41,275 bases of DNA from Burkholderiales bacterium (lineage in GTDB: Bacteria > Pseudomonadota > Gammaproteobacteria > Burkholderiales > Burkholderiaceae_E). The DNA lies in assembly GCA_020248665.1 (NCBI GenBank), contig JADCHE010000019.1, forward strand, positions 1 through 41,275, given 5' to 3'. The notes beneath the pieces were generated by a model that searched no databases, was not told the origin of the DNA, and worked only from the letters and a program-made list of their open reading frames with translations. This document shows, piece by piece, positions 1 to 6,540 of the stretch (position 1 is its first letter; each line of letters begins with the position of its first letter). A program made the translations under genes and the position numbers.

Positions 1-1
1 C

Positions 2-468
2 GCGCCCGACGGGCCGCGGGTCGCCACCGCGCCCACCGACGCCGCGTCCGCCGAGGCCCCGCGCCCCCCCGCCGTCGTGCTGCGCCCGCACCGCGCCGGC
101 GACCTCGGCTGGATCGTCGAGCGCCACGGCGCCCTGTACGCCGCCGAGTACGGCTGGGACCAGCGCTTCGAAGGCATGGTCGCCGGTATCGTCGCGCGCC
201 TCGTCGAGCGCTTCGACCCCGCGCGCGAGGTCTGCCTGATCGCCGAGCACGGCGGCGCGCGCGTCGGCTCGGCCGTCGTCGTGCGCGAGTCCGCGTCGGC
301 GGCCAAGCTGAGGCTGGTGCTGGTCGAGCCGTCGGCCCGCGGCCTCGGCATCGGCCGCGCGCTGGTGAGCGAGTGCCAGCGCGTCGCGCGCGAGGTCGGC
401 TACCGCTCGATGGTCCTCTGGACCAACGACGTGCTCGTGGCCGCCCGCGCGACGCCTACAATCGTCCC
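2..468 (+). pseudogene. GNAT-family acetyltransferase, probably a MarR-GNAT fusion; C-terminus missing
   Basis: The frame is open from the left window edge, so the 5' end lies outside. The visible part is a GNAT fold: an N-terminal segment around [20 protein letters not shown], a beta-strand pair ending LRLVLVEP, the acetyl-CoA loop [10 protein letters not shown], and then the [11 protein letters not shown] strand-helix. In bifunctional MarR-GNAT proteins this point is followed by about 35 more residues (an AGF turn and a last strand pair). Here the family similarity stops at about 450, and the frame runs on out of phase through pdxA to 715 as low-complexity Arg/Ser/Pro translation. A neighbouring frame reads RDAYNR at this spot, which resembles the expected helix, so a frameshift plus a deletion is possible. 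I read it as a gene that lost its 3' end at the junction with pdxA. MarR fusion is inference, because the N-terminus is not visible. Confidence 0.6.
457..462 (+). promoter_or_regulatory. -10 element (TACAAT) directly upstream of pdxA
   Basis: TACAAT matches the sigma-70 -10 consensus at 5 of 6 positions and ends 6 nt before the pdxA ATG at 469. A start 7 nt downstream of the hexamer would fall on the A of the ATG, giving a leaderless mRNA. The -35 position (434-439, CTCGTG) is poor. The element sits in the decayed tail of the GNAT gene. Confidence 0.4.
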
Positions 469-1479
469 ATGGACACCGGACGCCCGCCGTTCGCGGTCAC
501 GATGGGCGACGCCTGCGGCATCGGCCCCGAGATCGTGCTCAAGGCCTTCGCCGCGCACGCCGCCGTGCCCGGCGCGCCGTCGCTCGTCGTCTACGGCGAC
601 GCGGGCGTGCTCGCCCGGCAGGCGCGCGCGCTCGGCCTCGCGCTCGACGTCGTGCCCGTCGCGCGACCGGCCGACGCGGCACGCGCGGGCGCCGGGCGCC
701 CGCGCGTGCCGGTGATCGCCTGCTCCGACCTGCCTGCACACCTGCCCCTCGGCCGCGTCGACGCCCGCGCAGGCGCCGCCGCCCACGCCGCGATCGTCGA
801 GGCGAGCCGCGCCGCGATGCGCGGCGAGGTCCGCGCGGTCGTCACGGCGCCGATCCACAAGGCAGCGCTCGCGGCCGCCGGCGTGAAGCACCCCGGCCAC
901 ACCGAGATCCTCGCCGAGGTCGCCGGGGTGCCGGACGTGCGGATGATGCTGGCCAACGACGAGCTGCGCACGATCCTCGTCACCATCCACGTGCCGCTGC
1001 GTGCCGCGATCGACGCGATCACCCGCGAGGCGGTGCGCGACACGATCGCGATCGCCGACGCGGGCCTCAGGCGCCTCGGCGTCGCGCGGCCTCGGATCGC
1101 GGTCGCGGGCCTGAACCCGCACGCCGGCGAGGGCGGGCTGATGGGCCGCGAGGAGATCGAGACGATCGCGCCGGCGGTCGCCGACGCGCGCGCCGCCGGC
1201 ATCGACGCGAGCGGCCCGTGGCCCGGCGACACGGTGTTCATGCGCGCGCGCGGCTTCCGGGAGTTCGACGTCGTCGTCGCGATGTACCACGACCAGGGGC
1301 TGATCCCGGTCAAGTACCTCGGCCTCGACAGCGGCGTGAACGTGACCGTCGGACTGCCGTTCGTGCGCACGTCCGTCGACCATGGCACCGCGTTCGACCT
1401 CGCGGGCCGCGGCCTCGCCGACCCCCGCAGCCTCCTCGCCGCGATCGAGCTCGCGACGAAGCTCGCCCCCGACCGCTGA
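469..1479 (+). CDS. pdxA: PdxA-family 4-phosphohydroxy-acid dehydrogenase (PdxA or PdxA2-like)
   Basis: 336 aa, the usual PdxA length. The family oxidises a phosphorylated hydroxy acid with NAD and decarboxylates it. PdxA acts on 4-phosphohydroxy-L-threonine in vitamin B6 synthesis, and PdxA2 paralogues act on 4-phospho-D-threonate or -erythronate. Visible motifs are [12 protein letters not shown] at the N-terminus, TAPIHK, the metal-binding histidine motifs [15 protein letters not shown] and MYHDQG, and the C-terminal [15 protein letters not shown]. The ATG at 469 is chosen because family similarity begins at once ([15 protein letters not shown]), although the frame is open further upstream. 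No ksgA, surA or apaH neighbour is present, and the TMGD-type N-terminus is common in the second paralogue of Burkholderiales. The B6 role is therefore not certain. Confidence 0.9.
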   Translation: MDTGRPPFAVTMGDACGIGPEIVLKAFAAHAAVPGAPSLVVYGDAGVLARQARALGLALDVVPVARPADAARAGAGRPRVPVIACSDLPAHLPLGRVDARAGAAAHAAIVEASRAAMRGEVRAVVTAPIHKAALAAAGVKHPGHTEILAEVAGVPDVRMMLANDELRTILVTIHVPLRAAIDAITREAVRDTIAIADAGLRRLGVARPRIAVAGLNPHAGEGGLMGREEIETIAPAVADARAAGIDASGPWPGDTVFMRARGFREFDVVVAMYHDQGLIPVKYLGLDSGVNVTVGLPFVRTSVDHGTAFDLAGRGLADPRSLLAAIELATKLAPDR

Positions 1480-1541
1480 CCGCGCGCTCCAGAGCGTCCC
1501 GTCGCGCGCCCCCACGACCGACCCCGACCCGAGCCCGAGAC

Positions 1542-2651
1542 ATGCCCGACTTCCGCAGCGACACCGTCACCCGGCCCACCCCCGCGATGCGCGCCGCGAT
1601 CGCCGCCGCCGAGGTCGGCGACGACGTGTTCGCCGACGACCCGTCGATCAACGCGCTGCAGCACCACGCGGCCGAGATGCTCGGCTTCGAGGACGCGCTG
1701 TTCGCCGCATCGGGCACGCAGACCAACCTGATGGGCCTGCTGTCGCACTGCGAGCGCGGCGACGAGGCGATCGTCGGCCAGATGTGGCACACCTACCGCT
1801 GGGAGGCCGGCGGCATGGCGGTGCTTGGCTCGATCCAGCCGCAGCCGCTCGAGAACCGGCCCGACGGCACGATCGCGATCGACGCGATCGAGGCCGCGAT
1901 CAAGCCCGACGACCCGCACTTCGCGAAGTCGCGCCTCGTCGGCATGGAGAACACCACCGGCGGCAAGGTGCTGCCGATGGACTACCTGCGCGAGGTGCGC
2001 GAGCTCACGCGCCGGCGAGGCCTCGCCGCCCACCTCGACGGCGCGCGGCTCTTCAACGCGGCGGTCGAGGTCGCGCGCCGGCGTGCCGCCGGCGAGCGCG
2101 AGGGCGACGCGCACGGGGGCACGAGCACCGACCCGCGCGCGGTCGCCCGCGAGATCTGCTCGAACTTCGACAGCGTGTCGGTGTGCCTGTCGAAGGGCCT
2201 CGGCGCCCCGGTCGGCTCGCTGCTGCTCGGCTCGAAGCGCTTCGTCGCGCGCGCGCGCCGCTGGCGCAAGATGCTCGGCGGCGGCATGCGGCAGGCGGGG
2301 CTGCTCGCCGCGGGCGGCCTGCACGCGCTCGAGCACCACGTCGACCGCCTCGCCGAGGACCACGACAACGCGCGCGCGCTCGCCGAGGGCCTCGCCGCGC
2401 TCGGCCGCGCGAACGGCGATGCGATCCAGGTGGTGCCGCCGCAGACCAACATCGTGTTCGTGCAGGTCGCCGACGCGATCGCCGCGCCCTTTGCCGAGCA
2501 CCTGCTCGCGCACGGCGTGCGCACCACCGGCAGCACCGGCCGCTACGGCCAGGGGCTGGTGCAGCGCTGGGTCACCCACCTCGACGTGGACCGCGCCGAC
2601 GTCGACGAGGCGCTCGCGATCGCGTCCCGCTTCTTCGAATCGCGGCGGTGA
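1542..2651 (+). CDS. ltaE: Low-specificity L-threonine aldolase, PLP-dependent
   Basis: 369 aa, slightly longer than the usual 340-350. It cleaves L-threonine or allo-threonine to glycine and acetaldehyde. The sequence opens with MPDFRSDTVTRPTPAMRAAI, the signature start of the family. It continues with GDDVFADDPSINALQ, SGTQTNLMGLLSHC, a HLDGARLFNAAV segment holding the PLP-binding Asp, and CLSKGLGAPVGSLL with the Schiff-base lysine at about residue 218. An insertion of about 20 residues between HLDGAR and the lysine motif explains the extra length. It lies 62 nt after pdxA on the same strand and may be co-transcribed with it. Whether the two share a pathway through glycine, threonine or B6 is inference. 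Confidence 0.93.
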   Translation: MPDFRSDTVTRPTPAMRAAIAAAEVGDDVFADDPSINALQHHAAEMLGFEDALFAASGTQTNLMGLLSHCERGDEAIVGQMWHTYRWEAGGMAVLGSIQPQPLENRPDGTIAIDAIEAAIKPDDPHFAKSRLVGMENTTGGKVLPMDYLREVRELTRRRGLAAHLDGARLFNAAVEVARRRAAGEREGDAHGGTSTDPRAVAREICSNFDSVSVCLSKGLGAPVGSLLLGSKRFVARARRWRKMLGGGMRQAGLLAAGGLHALEHHVDRLAEDHDNARALAEGLAALGRANGDAIQVVPPQTNIVFVQVADAIAAPFAEHLLAHGVRTTGSTGRYGQGLVQRWVTHLDVDRADVDEALAIASRFFESRR

Positions 2652-2667
2652 CGCGGCGCACGACGCG

Positions 2668-3181
2668 ATGAGCGGCGCGACGGGCGGCGGATCCGGCGAT
2701 GGACCGGCGGCGCACGCCGACGTGCCGCGAGGCACCGTGCCGTTCCGCGAGGGCGACCCGTGCCGCGGCTTCCCGTTCGTGCTCGACGGCGAGGTCAGCG
2801 TCGCGCGCGGCTCACCCGGGGCCCGCTCGATCGAGCGCTACCGCGTCGGCCCCGGCGAGGTTCGCCTGCTGTCGGCCTCGCGCGCGTTCTCCTCGCTGCT
2901 GCAGGCCGCGCGCGCGAGTGCCGCGACCGCGACGCGGCCGTGGCCCGCGCCGCCCGAGGCCTTCCTCGCGTGGATGGCTGCGCCCGCGTTCCGCGCGTTC
3001 GTCTTCGGGGTGCACGGCGAGCGGCTCGCCGACCTGATGGGCCTCGCCGAGGCGGTCGCCTTCCAGCGGATGGACCGGCACCTCGCCGGCGCGCGGCTCG
3101 GGCGCGAGCGCATCGCGATCGTCGACGCTGCGGGCGCTGTCCGACGGCGAAGGGCCGGCGGACGCGCGCCCCGAGGCCTGA
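2668..3181 (+). pseudogene. Crp/Fnr-family regulator relic lacking the helix-turn-helix
   Basis: The first 140 or so residues are a cyclic-nucleotide-binding-like (Crp/Fnr) sensor: VPFREGDPCRGFPFVLDGEV, a GEVRLLSAS strand, then FVFGVHGERLADLMGL and EAVAFQRMDRHLAGARL at the start of the dimer helix. An intact member would follow with about 55 residues of winged helix. Here LAGARL is joined directly to GRERIAIVDAA, the segment that normally ends the DNA-binding domain, so the HTH has been cut out in frame. A second lesion follows: after IVD the natural C-terminus LRALSDGEGPADARPEA-stop is found only in the next frame, ending at 3181. The middle segment (about 2880-2940) is also poorly conserved. 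The original frame runs open to 3432, antisense to the flavin reductase. Two independent lesions make this a pseudogene. Confidence 0.75.
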
Positions 3182-3194
3182 GCGGGGCGCCGAA

Positions 3195-3875
3195 TCAGTC
3201 GTTCGGCCCGTCGCGTCGCAGGATCGTCTCCTCGTTTCGGATGCGCGCGTACAGCGCGCGCCCGAGCCGCCCGACCGGACGCATCGCCTCGACGCGAAGC
3301 AGGTCGATCCGGTGGTTCATGCCCTTGACGGTGCCGAGGTACACGCGCTCGTCGACGTGCACGTGCCGCACCTGCCCCATCACCCACCAGCTGCCGCCGA
3401 GCTCGATGATCGAGTGCACGGTGCACTCGTAGGCGACCGGCGCACCGGCCACGCGCGGGGGCTTCACCGTGGTGGACGGCGCCTCCGGCAGCTTCGCGAA
3501 GTCGAACTCGCTCTCGCCGGGCGGCAGGCCGGTCGAGGTCTCGACCATCGGCAGCATCATCGACTCGGGGACGATGTTGACGACCATCTCGCCGTTCGCG
3601 CGGATGTTCACCAGCGTGTCCTTGGGCTTGGGCTGGCCGCGCGCGTCGCGGCCCGCGCCCCCGACCGAGAAGCCGACGATCGGCGGATCGGGCGAGCAGA
3701 CGTTGAAGAAGCTGTACGGCGCGAGGTTGCTGCGCCCCTCGCGGTCGATCGTCGACACCCAGGCGATCGGCCGCGGCATGATCGCGTCGCGCAGCAGCAG
3801 GTACATCTCGTTGGCCGTCAGCGAGGCGGGATTCAGCTCCACGGTGGGCGGGGGTCGGTCCGGGGGTCGGTCCAT
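3195..3875 (-). CDS. Flavin reductase-family (DIM6/NTAB) FMN-binding protein
   Basis: 226 aa. The N-terminal half carries the family core RDAIMPRPIAWVSTID, then GRSNLAPYSFFNVCSPDPPIV and GFSVGG, which line the FMN pocket. DTLVNIRANGEMVVNIV and YECTVHSIIELGG follow, and a C-terminal HVDERVYLGTVKGMNHRIDLLRVEAMRPVGRLG segment matches the typical flavin reductase-like split-barrel end. Members reduce FMN with NAD(P)H or bind FMN as redox proteins. The substrate is unknown here. The ATG at 3875 is chosen because the preceding in-frame residues (TPD) show no family similarity. It diverges from the DUF2892/TraR set across a 195-nt gap containing a CRP-type palindrome. Its 3' end faces the Crp/Fnr relic. 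Confidence 0.88.
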   Translation of the reverse strand: MDRPPDRPPPTVELNPASLTANEMYLLLRDAIMPRPIAWVSTIDREGRSNLAPYSFFNVCSPDPPIVGFSVGGAGRDARGQPKPKDTLVNIRANGEMVVNIVPESMMLPMVETSTGLPPGESEFDFAKLPEAPSTTVKPPRVAGAPVAYECTVHSIIELGGSWWVMGQVRHVHVDERVYLGTVKGMNHRIDLLRVEAMRPVGRLGRALYARIRNEETILRRDGPND

Positions 3876-3992
3876 GTCGGGCGTCGCTCGGTCGGTGGCG
3901 GAAGCGGCGACTGTACCGGAGGCTCGCCGCGGCCGCCGCGGGCCGCCCCGTGCCTCGGCACGCCCGGGCACGCGACTCGCCTGCCGGCGTCG

Positions 3993-4008
3993 TGTGACCG
4001 CGGTCACA
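3993..4008. promoter_or_regulatory. Perfect CRP/FNR-family palindromic operator
   Basis: TGTGACCGCGGTCACA is a perfect 16-bp palindrome and an exact match to the TGTGA-N6-TCACA Crp consensus. It lies 117 nt upstream of the flavin reductase start and 62 nt upstream of the DUF2892 start, in the gap between these divergent genes. I could not find a convincing -10 at -41.5 on either side. The regulator that would be expected to use it may be the neighbouring Crp/Fnr gene, which has lost its HTH, or a Crp encoded elsewhere. Confidence 0.65.
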
Positions 4009-4070
4009 GACCGCTGCGGCCGTTCGGCGATCCAGTGGGCCCGATGGCACCACACCCAGGGAGGCAGGCC

Positions 4071-4805
4071 ATGGAGGCGAACCTCGGCGGCACCGAGCGC
4101 GTGCTGCGCATCGTCGTCGGTCTGGTCCTGATCGCACGCGCGGCGACGGACACGGTCGGCGCCTGGGGCCGGATCGGGGTCGTCCCGCTGGCCACCGGGC
4201 TGTTCCGGGTCTGCCCGGTCGATCCGCTGCTCGGCCTGAGCACCTGCCCGCTGCGCAAGGCGGGCGGCTCCGCCTGGGTGCGGCGACGGCGGCGGACCGG
4301 GCACCGCCGCCGTCCCGACCCACGGTCGTGCTTGACCTCGATCAAGGATCGCGGCGGCGTCGCGGCCTACGATGGTGGGGCAGTCACGAAGCACGCCCGC
4401 GAAGCACCCACGACAAGGCCCGCCACGATGGACCCCCTCGACGCAGCCCGCATCCGCCGCACGATCGAGCACCGGCTCGACGCGCTGCGCGGCGAGATCA
4501 CCGACAAGCTCGGCGACGCCGCGCTCGTCAACGAAGGCCTCGACCACAGCGCCGACTCGGGCGACCTGTCGGTTGCCAACGATACCGCGAGCGCCGACTT
4601 CGCCGACGCGCGCCGCGACATCGAGGAATACCAGGCCGGCCGCGCCGCGCTCGCGCGACTCGAGTCCGGCGACTACGGCACCTGCGTCGACTGCGGCGAG
4701 GCGATCCCCGCCGCGCGGCTGCAGGCGCAGGCCTTCGCGATCCGCTGCGTCGCGTGCCAGGAGCGCCGCGAGCGCGCGGCCGGCACGCACCGCAGCACGC
4801 TGTAG
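4071..4805 (+). CDS. DUF2892 (YgaP-like) membrane protein; frame runs on without a stop into the TraR/DksA gene
   Basis: The first 67 or so residues are a DUF2892 protein: MEANLGGTERVLRIVVGLVL, a first membrane helix, WGRIGVVPLATGLFRVCPVDPLLG with a second hydrophobic stretch, and the typical ending LSTCPLRKAG. Family members normally stop here at 62-70 residues. In this window no stop follows in frame. Translation would continue through an Arg-rich stretch and straight into the TraR protein that starts at 4428, giving 244 aa. A stop in the neighbouring frame at about 4333-4335 suggests that a frameshift or a stop-codon loss removed the original end. The SD-like AGGGAGGC just before the ATG at 4071 supports this start. 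The FNR-type promoter at 4332-4373 lies inside this run-on, so TraR probably also has its own transcript. Confidence 0.55.
   Translation: MEANLGGTERVLRIVVGLVLIARAATDTVGAWGRIGVVPLATGLFRVCPVDPLLGLSTCPLRKAGGSAWVRRRRRTGHRRRPDPRSCLTSIKDRGGVAAYDGGAVTKHAREAPTTRPATMDPLDAARIRRTIEHRLDALRGEITDKLGDAALVNEGLDHSADSGDLSVANDTASADFADARRDIEEYQAGRAALARLESGDYGTCVDCGEAIPAARLQAQAFAIRCVACQERRERAAGTHRSTL
4332..4373 (+). promoter_or_regulatory. FNR/ANR-type class II promoter for the TraR gene
   Basis: TTGACCTCGATCAA at 4332-4345 is a TTGAY-N4-ATCAA box of the FNR/ANR/DNR type, and TACGAT at 4368-4373 is a good -10. With transcription starting 7 nt after the hexamer at 4380, the box centre at 4338.5 lies at -41.5, the standard position for FNR-activated class II promoters. 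The TraR/DksA start is 48 nt further on at 4428. Oxygen-limitation control is inferred from this architecture. Confidence 0.65.
4428..4805 (+). CDS. TraR/DksA-family C4-type zinc-finger protein
   Basis: 125 aa, DksA/TraR-like in size. An N-terminal helical part (residues about 1-80, rich in Ala, Asp and Arg) would form the coiled coil that enters the RNA polymerase secondary channel. The C-terminal zinc finger is CVDCGEAIPAARL followed by RCVACQ, so all four cysteines are present. Family members modulate RNA polymerase, often with ppGpp. The ATG at 4428 has an AAGG about 10 nt upstream and follows an FNR-type promoter. The frame is continuous with the DUF2892 protein upstream, so a fusion product is formally possible. 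It is followed by the 'translational machinery protein' gene, a pairing that suggests a stress or low-oxygen role. Confidence 0.88.
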   Translation: MDPLDAARIRRTIEHRLDALRGEITDKLGDAALVNEGLDHSADSGDLSVANDTASADFADARRDIEEYQAGRAALARLESGDYGTCVDCGEAIPAARLQAQAFAIRCVACQERRERAAGTHRSTL

Positions 4806-4887
4806 ACGCACCGCTTTCCGTTCCGATCGTCTCCTCCAGGCAGCAGCCTCTCCTCCTCCCTCGATACCCACTCCAAGAGACCTCGCC

Positions 4888-5280
4888 ATGTCCCACGTCC
4901 ACGCCGTCGTCTGGCTCGACCACCGCGAAGCGAAGGTGGTCGACTTCTCTGTCGACGACACGCACGTCGTCAACGTGCACCACCGCGGCGGCCACCGCCA
5001 GGTCCACCACAAGGCCGGCTCGATCGGCTCGGGCCATGCGCCCGACGACGTGCACTTCCTCGACGCGATCGTGGCCGCGCTCGGCGACGCCCAGGAGGTG
5101 CTGATCACCGGTCCGGGCACCGCCAAGATCGGCCTGCGCGAACACCTCGCGAAGAAGCACGCGGAGGTCGCGAAGCGGGTCGTCGGTGTCGAGACGCTCG
5201 ACCACCCGACCGAGGGCGAGCTGCTCGCCTACGCCCGCAGGCACTTCAAGCGTATCGACGCGATGCTCGGCGACCGCTGA
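4888..5280 (+). CDS. 'Translational machinery protein' family (eRF1/pelota domain-3-like)
   Basis: 130 aa. The sequence starts MSHVHAVVWLDHREAKVVDFS, then a His-rich HHRGGHRQVHHKAGS segment, DVHFLDAIVAALGDAQEVLITGPG, and ends VVGVETLDHPTEGELLAYAR. This is the family annotated in Burkholderiales as translational machinery protein, which resembles the third domain of eRF1/Dom34. The biochemical role is not established. The ATG has a weak AAGAGA upstream. It lies 82 nt after the TraR gene across a pyrimidine-rich spacer with no obvious promoter, so it is probably in the same FNR-controlled unit. Pairing with TraR/DksA points to a stress response touching transcription and translation, which is inference. 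Confidence 0.85.
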   Translation: MSHVHAVVWLDHREAKVVDFSVDDTHVVNVHHRGGHRQVHHKAGSIGSGHAPDDVHFLDAIVAALGDAQEVLITGPGTAKIGLREHLAKKHAEVAKRVVGVETLDHPTEGELLAYARRHFKRIDAMLGDR

Positions 5281-5289
5281 GCGACGCGG

Positions 5290-5310
5290 CGGGCCGCGGG
5301 CCGCGGCCCG
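5290..5310 (+). terminator. G/C-only hairpin after the translational machinery gene
   Basis: CGGGCCGC and GCGGCCCG form an 8-bp perfect stem around a 5-nt loop, 9 nt after the stop codon. There is no T-tract, so it is a weak intrinsic terminator at best. In such G+C-rich sequence it could be chance. Confidence 0.3.
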
Positions 5311-5329
5311 GCGTTGACCTCGGAGGGCA

Positions 5330-5358
5330 TTGCCGGCCGCGCGGGCGGTCCGCAGAAT
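5330..5358 (+). promoter_or_regulatory. Sigma-70-like promoter for the DUF2834-XRE pair
   Basis: TTGCCG (5330-5335), a 17-nt spacer and CAGAAT (5353-5358) form a reasonable promoter, with start near 5365 and a 27-nt leader to the TTG start at 5392. A TTGACCTCG just upstream (5314-5322) repeats the left part of the FNR-type box at 4332 but lacks its right half. Confidence 0.35.
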
Positions 5359-5391
5359 CGGGCCATCCCCACCCCCTCCCGGGAGCCCGAC

Positions 5392-5631
5392 TTGGAGATC
5401 GCCCTGCTCGTCCTCGCCCTCGCCGCCGTCGGCGCGCCGTCCGCGCTCGCCGTCGCCGACCACGGCTTCGTCGGGATCTTCGCGCACGGGCTGCAGAACA
5501 CGGCCGGCACGGAGGTGCTCGCCGACCTCGTCATCGCGCTGGTGCTCGCGCTGGTGCTCGTGATGGCCTGGATGGTCGTCGACGCGCGCCGTCCCGGCCG
5601 CACGGCCTCGCTCGCGGCCGGGGCGCTCTGA
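5392..5631 (+). CDS. Small DUF2834-like membrane protein, TTG start
   Basis: 79 aa, two hydrophobic segments: EIALLVLALAAVGAPSALAV near the N-terminus, and ADLVIALVLALVLVMAWMVV at about residues 44-63, with DHGFVGIFAHGLQNTAG between them. The ADHG..GIF.HGL and ADLVIAL..V.AWMV.DAR pattern resembles DUF2834 proteins, which usually carry one more C-terminal helix. Here the protein ends shortly after DARRPGR, so it may be shortened. The TTG start is supported by GGGAG at 5381-5385 with 6-nt spacing, and no ATG fits. Its stop overlaps the ATG of the XRE regulator (TGATG), implying translational coupling. Function unknown. Confidence 0.65.
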   Translation: MEIALLVLALAAVGAPSALAVADHGFVGIFAHGLQNTAGTEVLADLVIALVLALVLVMAWMVVDARRPGRTASLAAGAL

Positions 5632-6476
5632 TGGACGCCGCGGCGCCGAGCGTCGGTGCCGCCATCCCTTCGTTCGGGATGGCGTTGCGCCGATGGCGCG
5701 CCCGGCGCGGGCTCACCCAGTCCGCGTTCGCCGAGGCCTGCGGCATCTCGCAGCGGCACGCGAGCTACGTCGAGTCCGGCCGGTCGTACCCGAGCCGCGA
5801 GCTGGTGCTGCGCGCGGCCGGCGTGCTCGACGTGCCGCTCGCCGAGCGCAACGAGCTGCTGCGGCTCGCCGGCTTCGCGCCGATGTACGGCCGCCGTTCG
5901 ATCGACGACACCGACATGCACGCCGTCCGCCACGCGATCGCCCGCCTGCTCGACCACCACGACCCGTTCCCGGCGGTCGCGGTCGACGCGCACTGGGACG
6001 TGCTGCAGATGAACCGCAGCGCGCAGGCGCTGCTCGGTGCGCTGGTCGACATGCCGGCGCTGGTCGCCGAGCGTGGCCGCGGGCCGGTGCCGAACGTGAT
6101 GCACCTGACCTTCCATCCGCGCGGGCTGTCGCGCTCGGTCGAGAACTGGGGCGTGGTCGGGCCGCACCTGTTCGCGCGGCTGCGCCAGGAGACCTGGAGC
6201 CAGCCCGAGCTCGCCGAACTGGTGGGCGAGGTGCAGCCCTGGGTGCCGCCCGCCGATCCGTCGGCCCAGCGCGGCTCGACGCTGTCGCCGGTGCTCGAGA
6301 CGCGCTTCCTCGTCGACGGCGAGCGCATCGACCTCTTCACCACGATCACCAGCTTCGGCACCGCGCAGGACGTGCTCGCGGCGGGCATCCGCGTCGAGCA
6401 CTTCTTCCCGGCCGACGCCCGCAGCGACGCGCTGTGCCGCGCGTTCTTCGAGGGCGCGACCGCTTCGGGACGATAA
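5631..6476 (+). CDS. XRE-family regulator with MmyB-like ligand-binding domain
   Basis: 281 aa. An N-terminal helix-turn-helix (about residues 14-75) contains LRRWRARRGLTQSAFAEACG, then ISQRHASYVESGRSYPSREL. The remainder matches the MmyB-like transcription regulator ligand-binding (PAS-like) domain: HHDPFPAVAVDAHWDVLQMN, NVMHLTFHPRGLSRSVENW, LVGEVQPWVPP and DLFTTITSFGTAQDVLAAGI. The domain usually binds a small hydrophobic ligand. Members in actinobacteria and proteobacteria often control neighbouring dehydrogenases or transporters. Here the only coupled gene is the DUF2834-like membrane protein, whose stop overlaps this ATG. The target is therefore unknown and autoregulation is plausible. 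Confidence 0.92.
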   Translation: MDAAAPSVGAAIPSFGMALRRWRARRGLTQSAFAEACGISQRHASYVESGRSYPSRELVLRAAGVLDVPLAERNELLRLAGFAPMYGRRSIDDTDMHAVRHAIARLLDHHDPFPAVAVDAHWDVLQMNRSAQALLGALVDMPALVAERGRGPVPNVMHLTFHPRGLSRSVENWGVVGPHLFARLRQETWSQPELAELVGEVQPWVPPADPSAQRGSTLSPVLETRFLVDGERIDLFTTITSFGTAQDVLAAGIRVEHFFPADARSDALCRAFFEGATASGR

Positions 6477-6540
6477 TGTCGGCATCGCGCGGCGCGGCCC
6501 GACCCGGGCCCGCGCGCGGCGACGACATTCCGGAGGCCAG

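Noticed and set aside
591-2735. Long open frame of about 700 codons on the minus strand, antisense to pdxA and the threonine aldolase
   Set aside because: Composition is Arg/Ala/Gly-rich with no domain, and the opposite strand has two clear enzymes; long antisense frames are expected at this G+C content.
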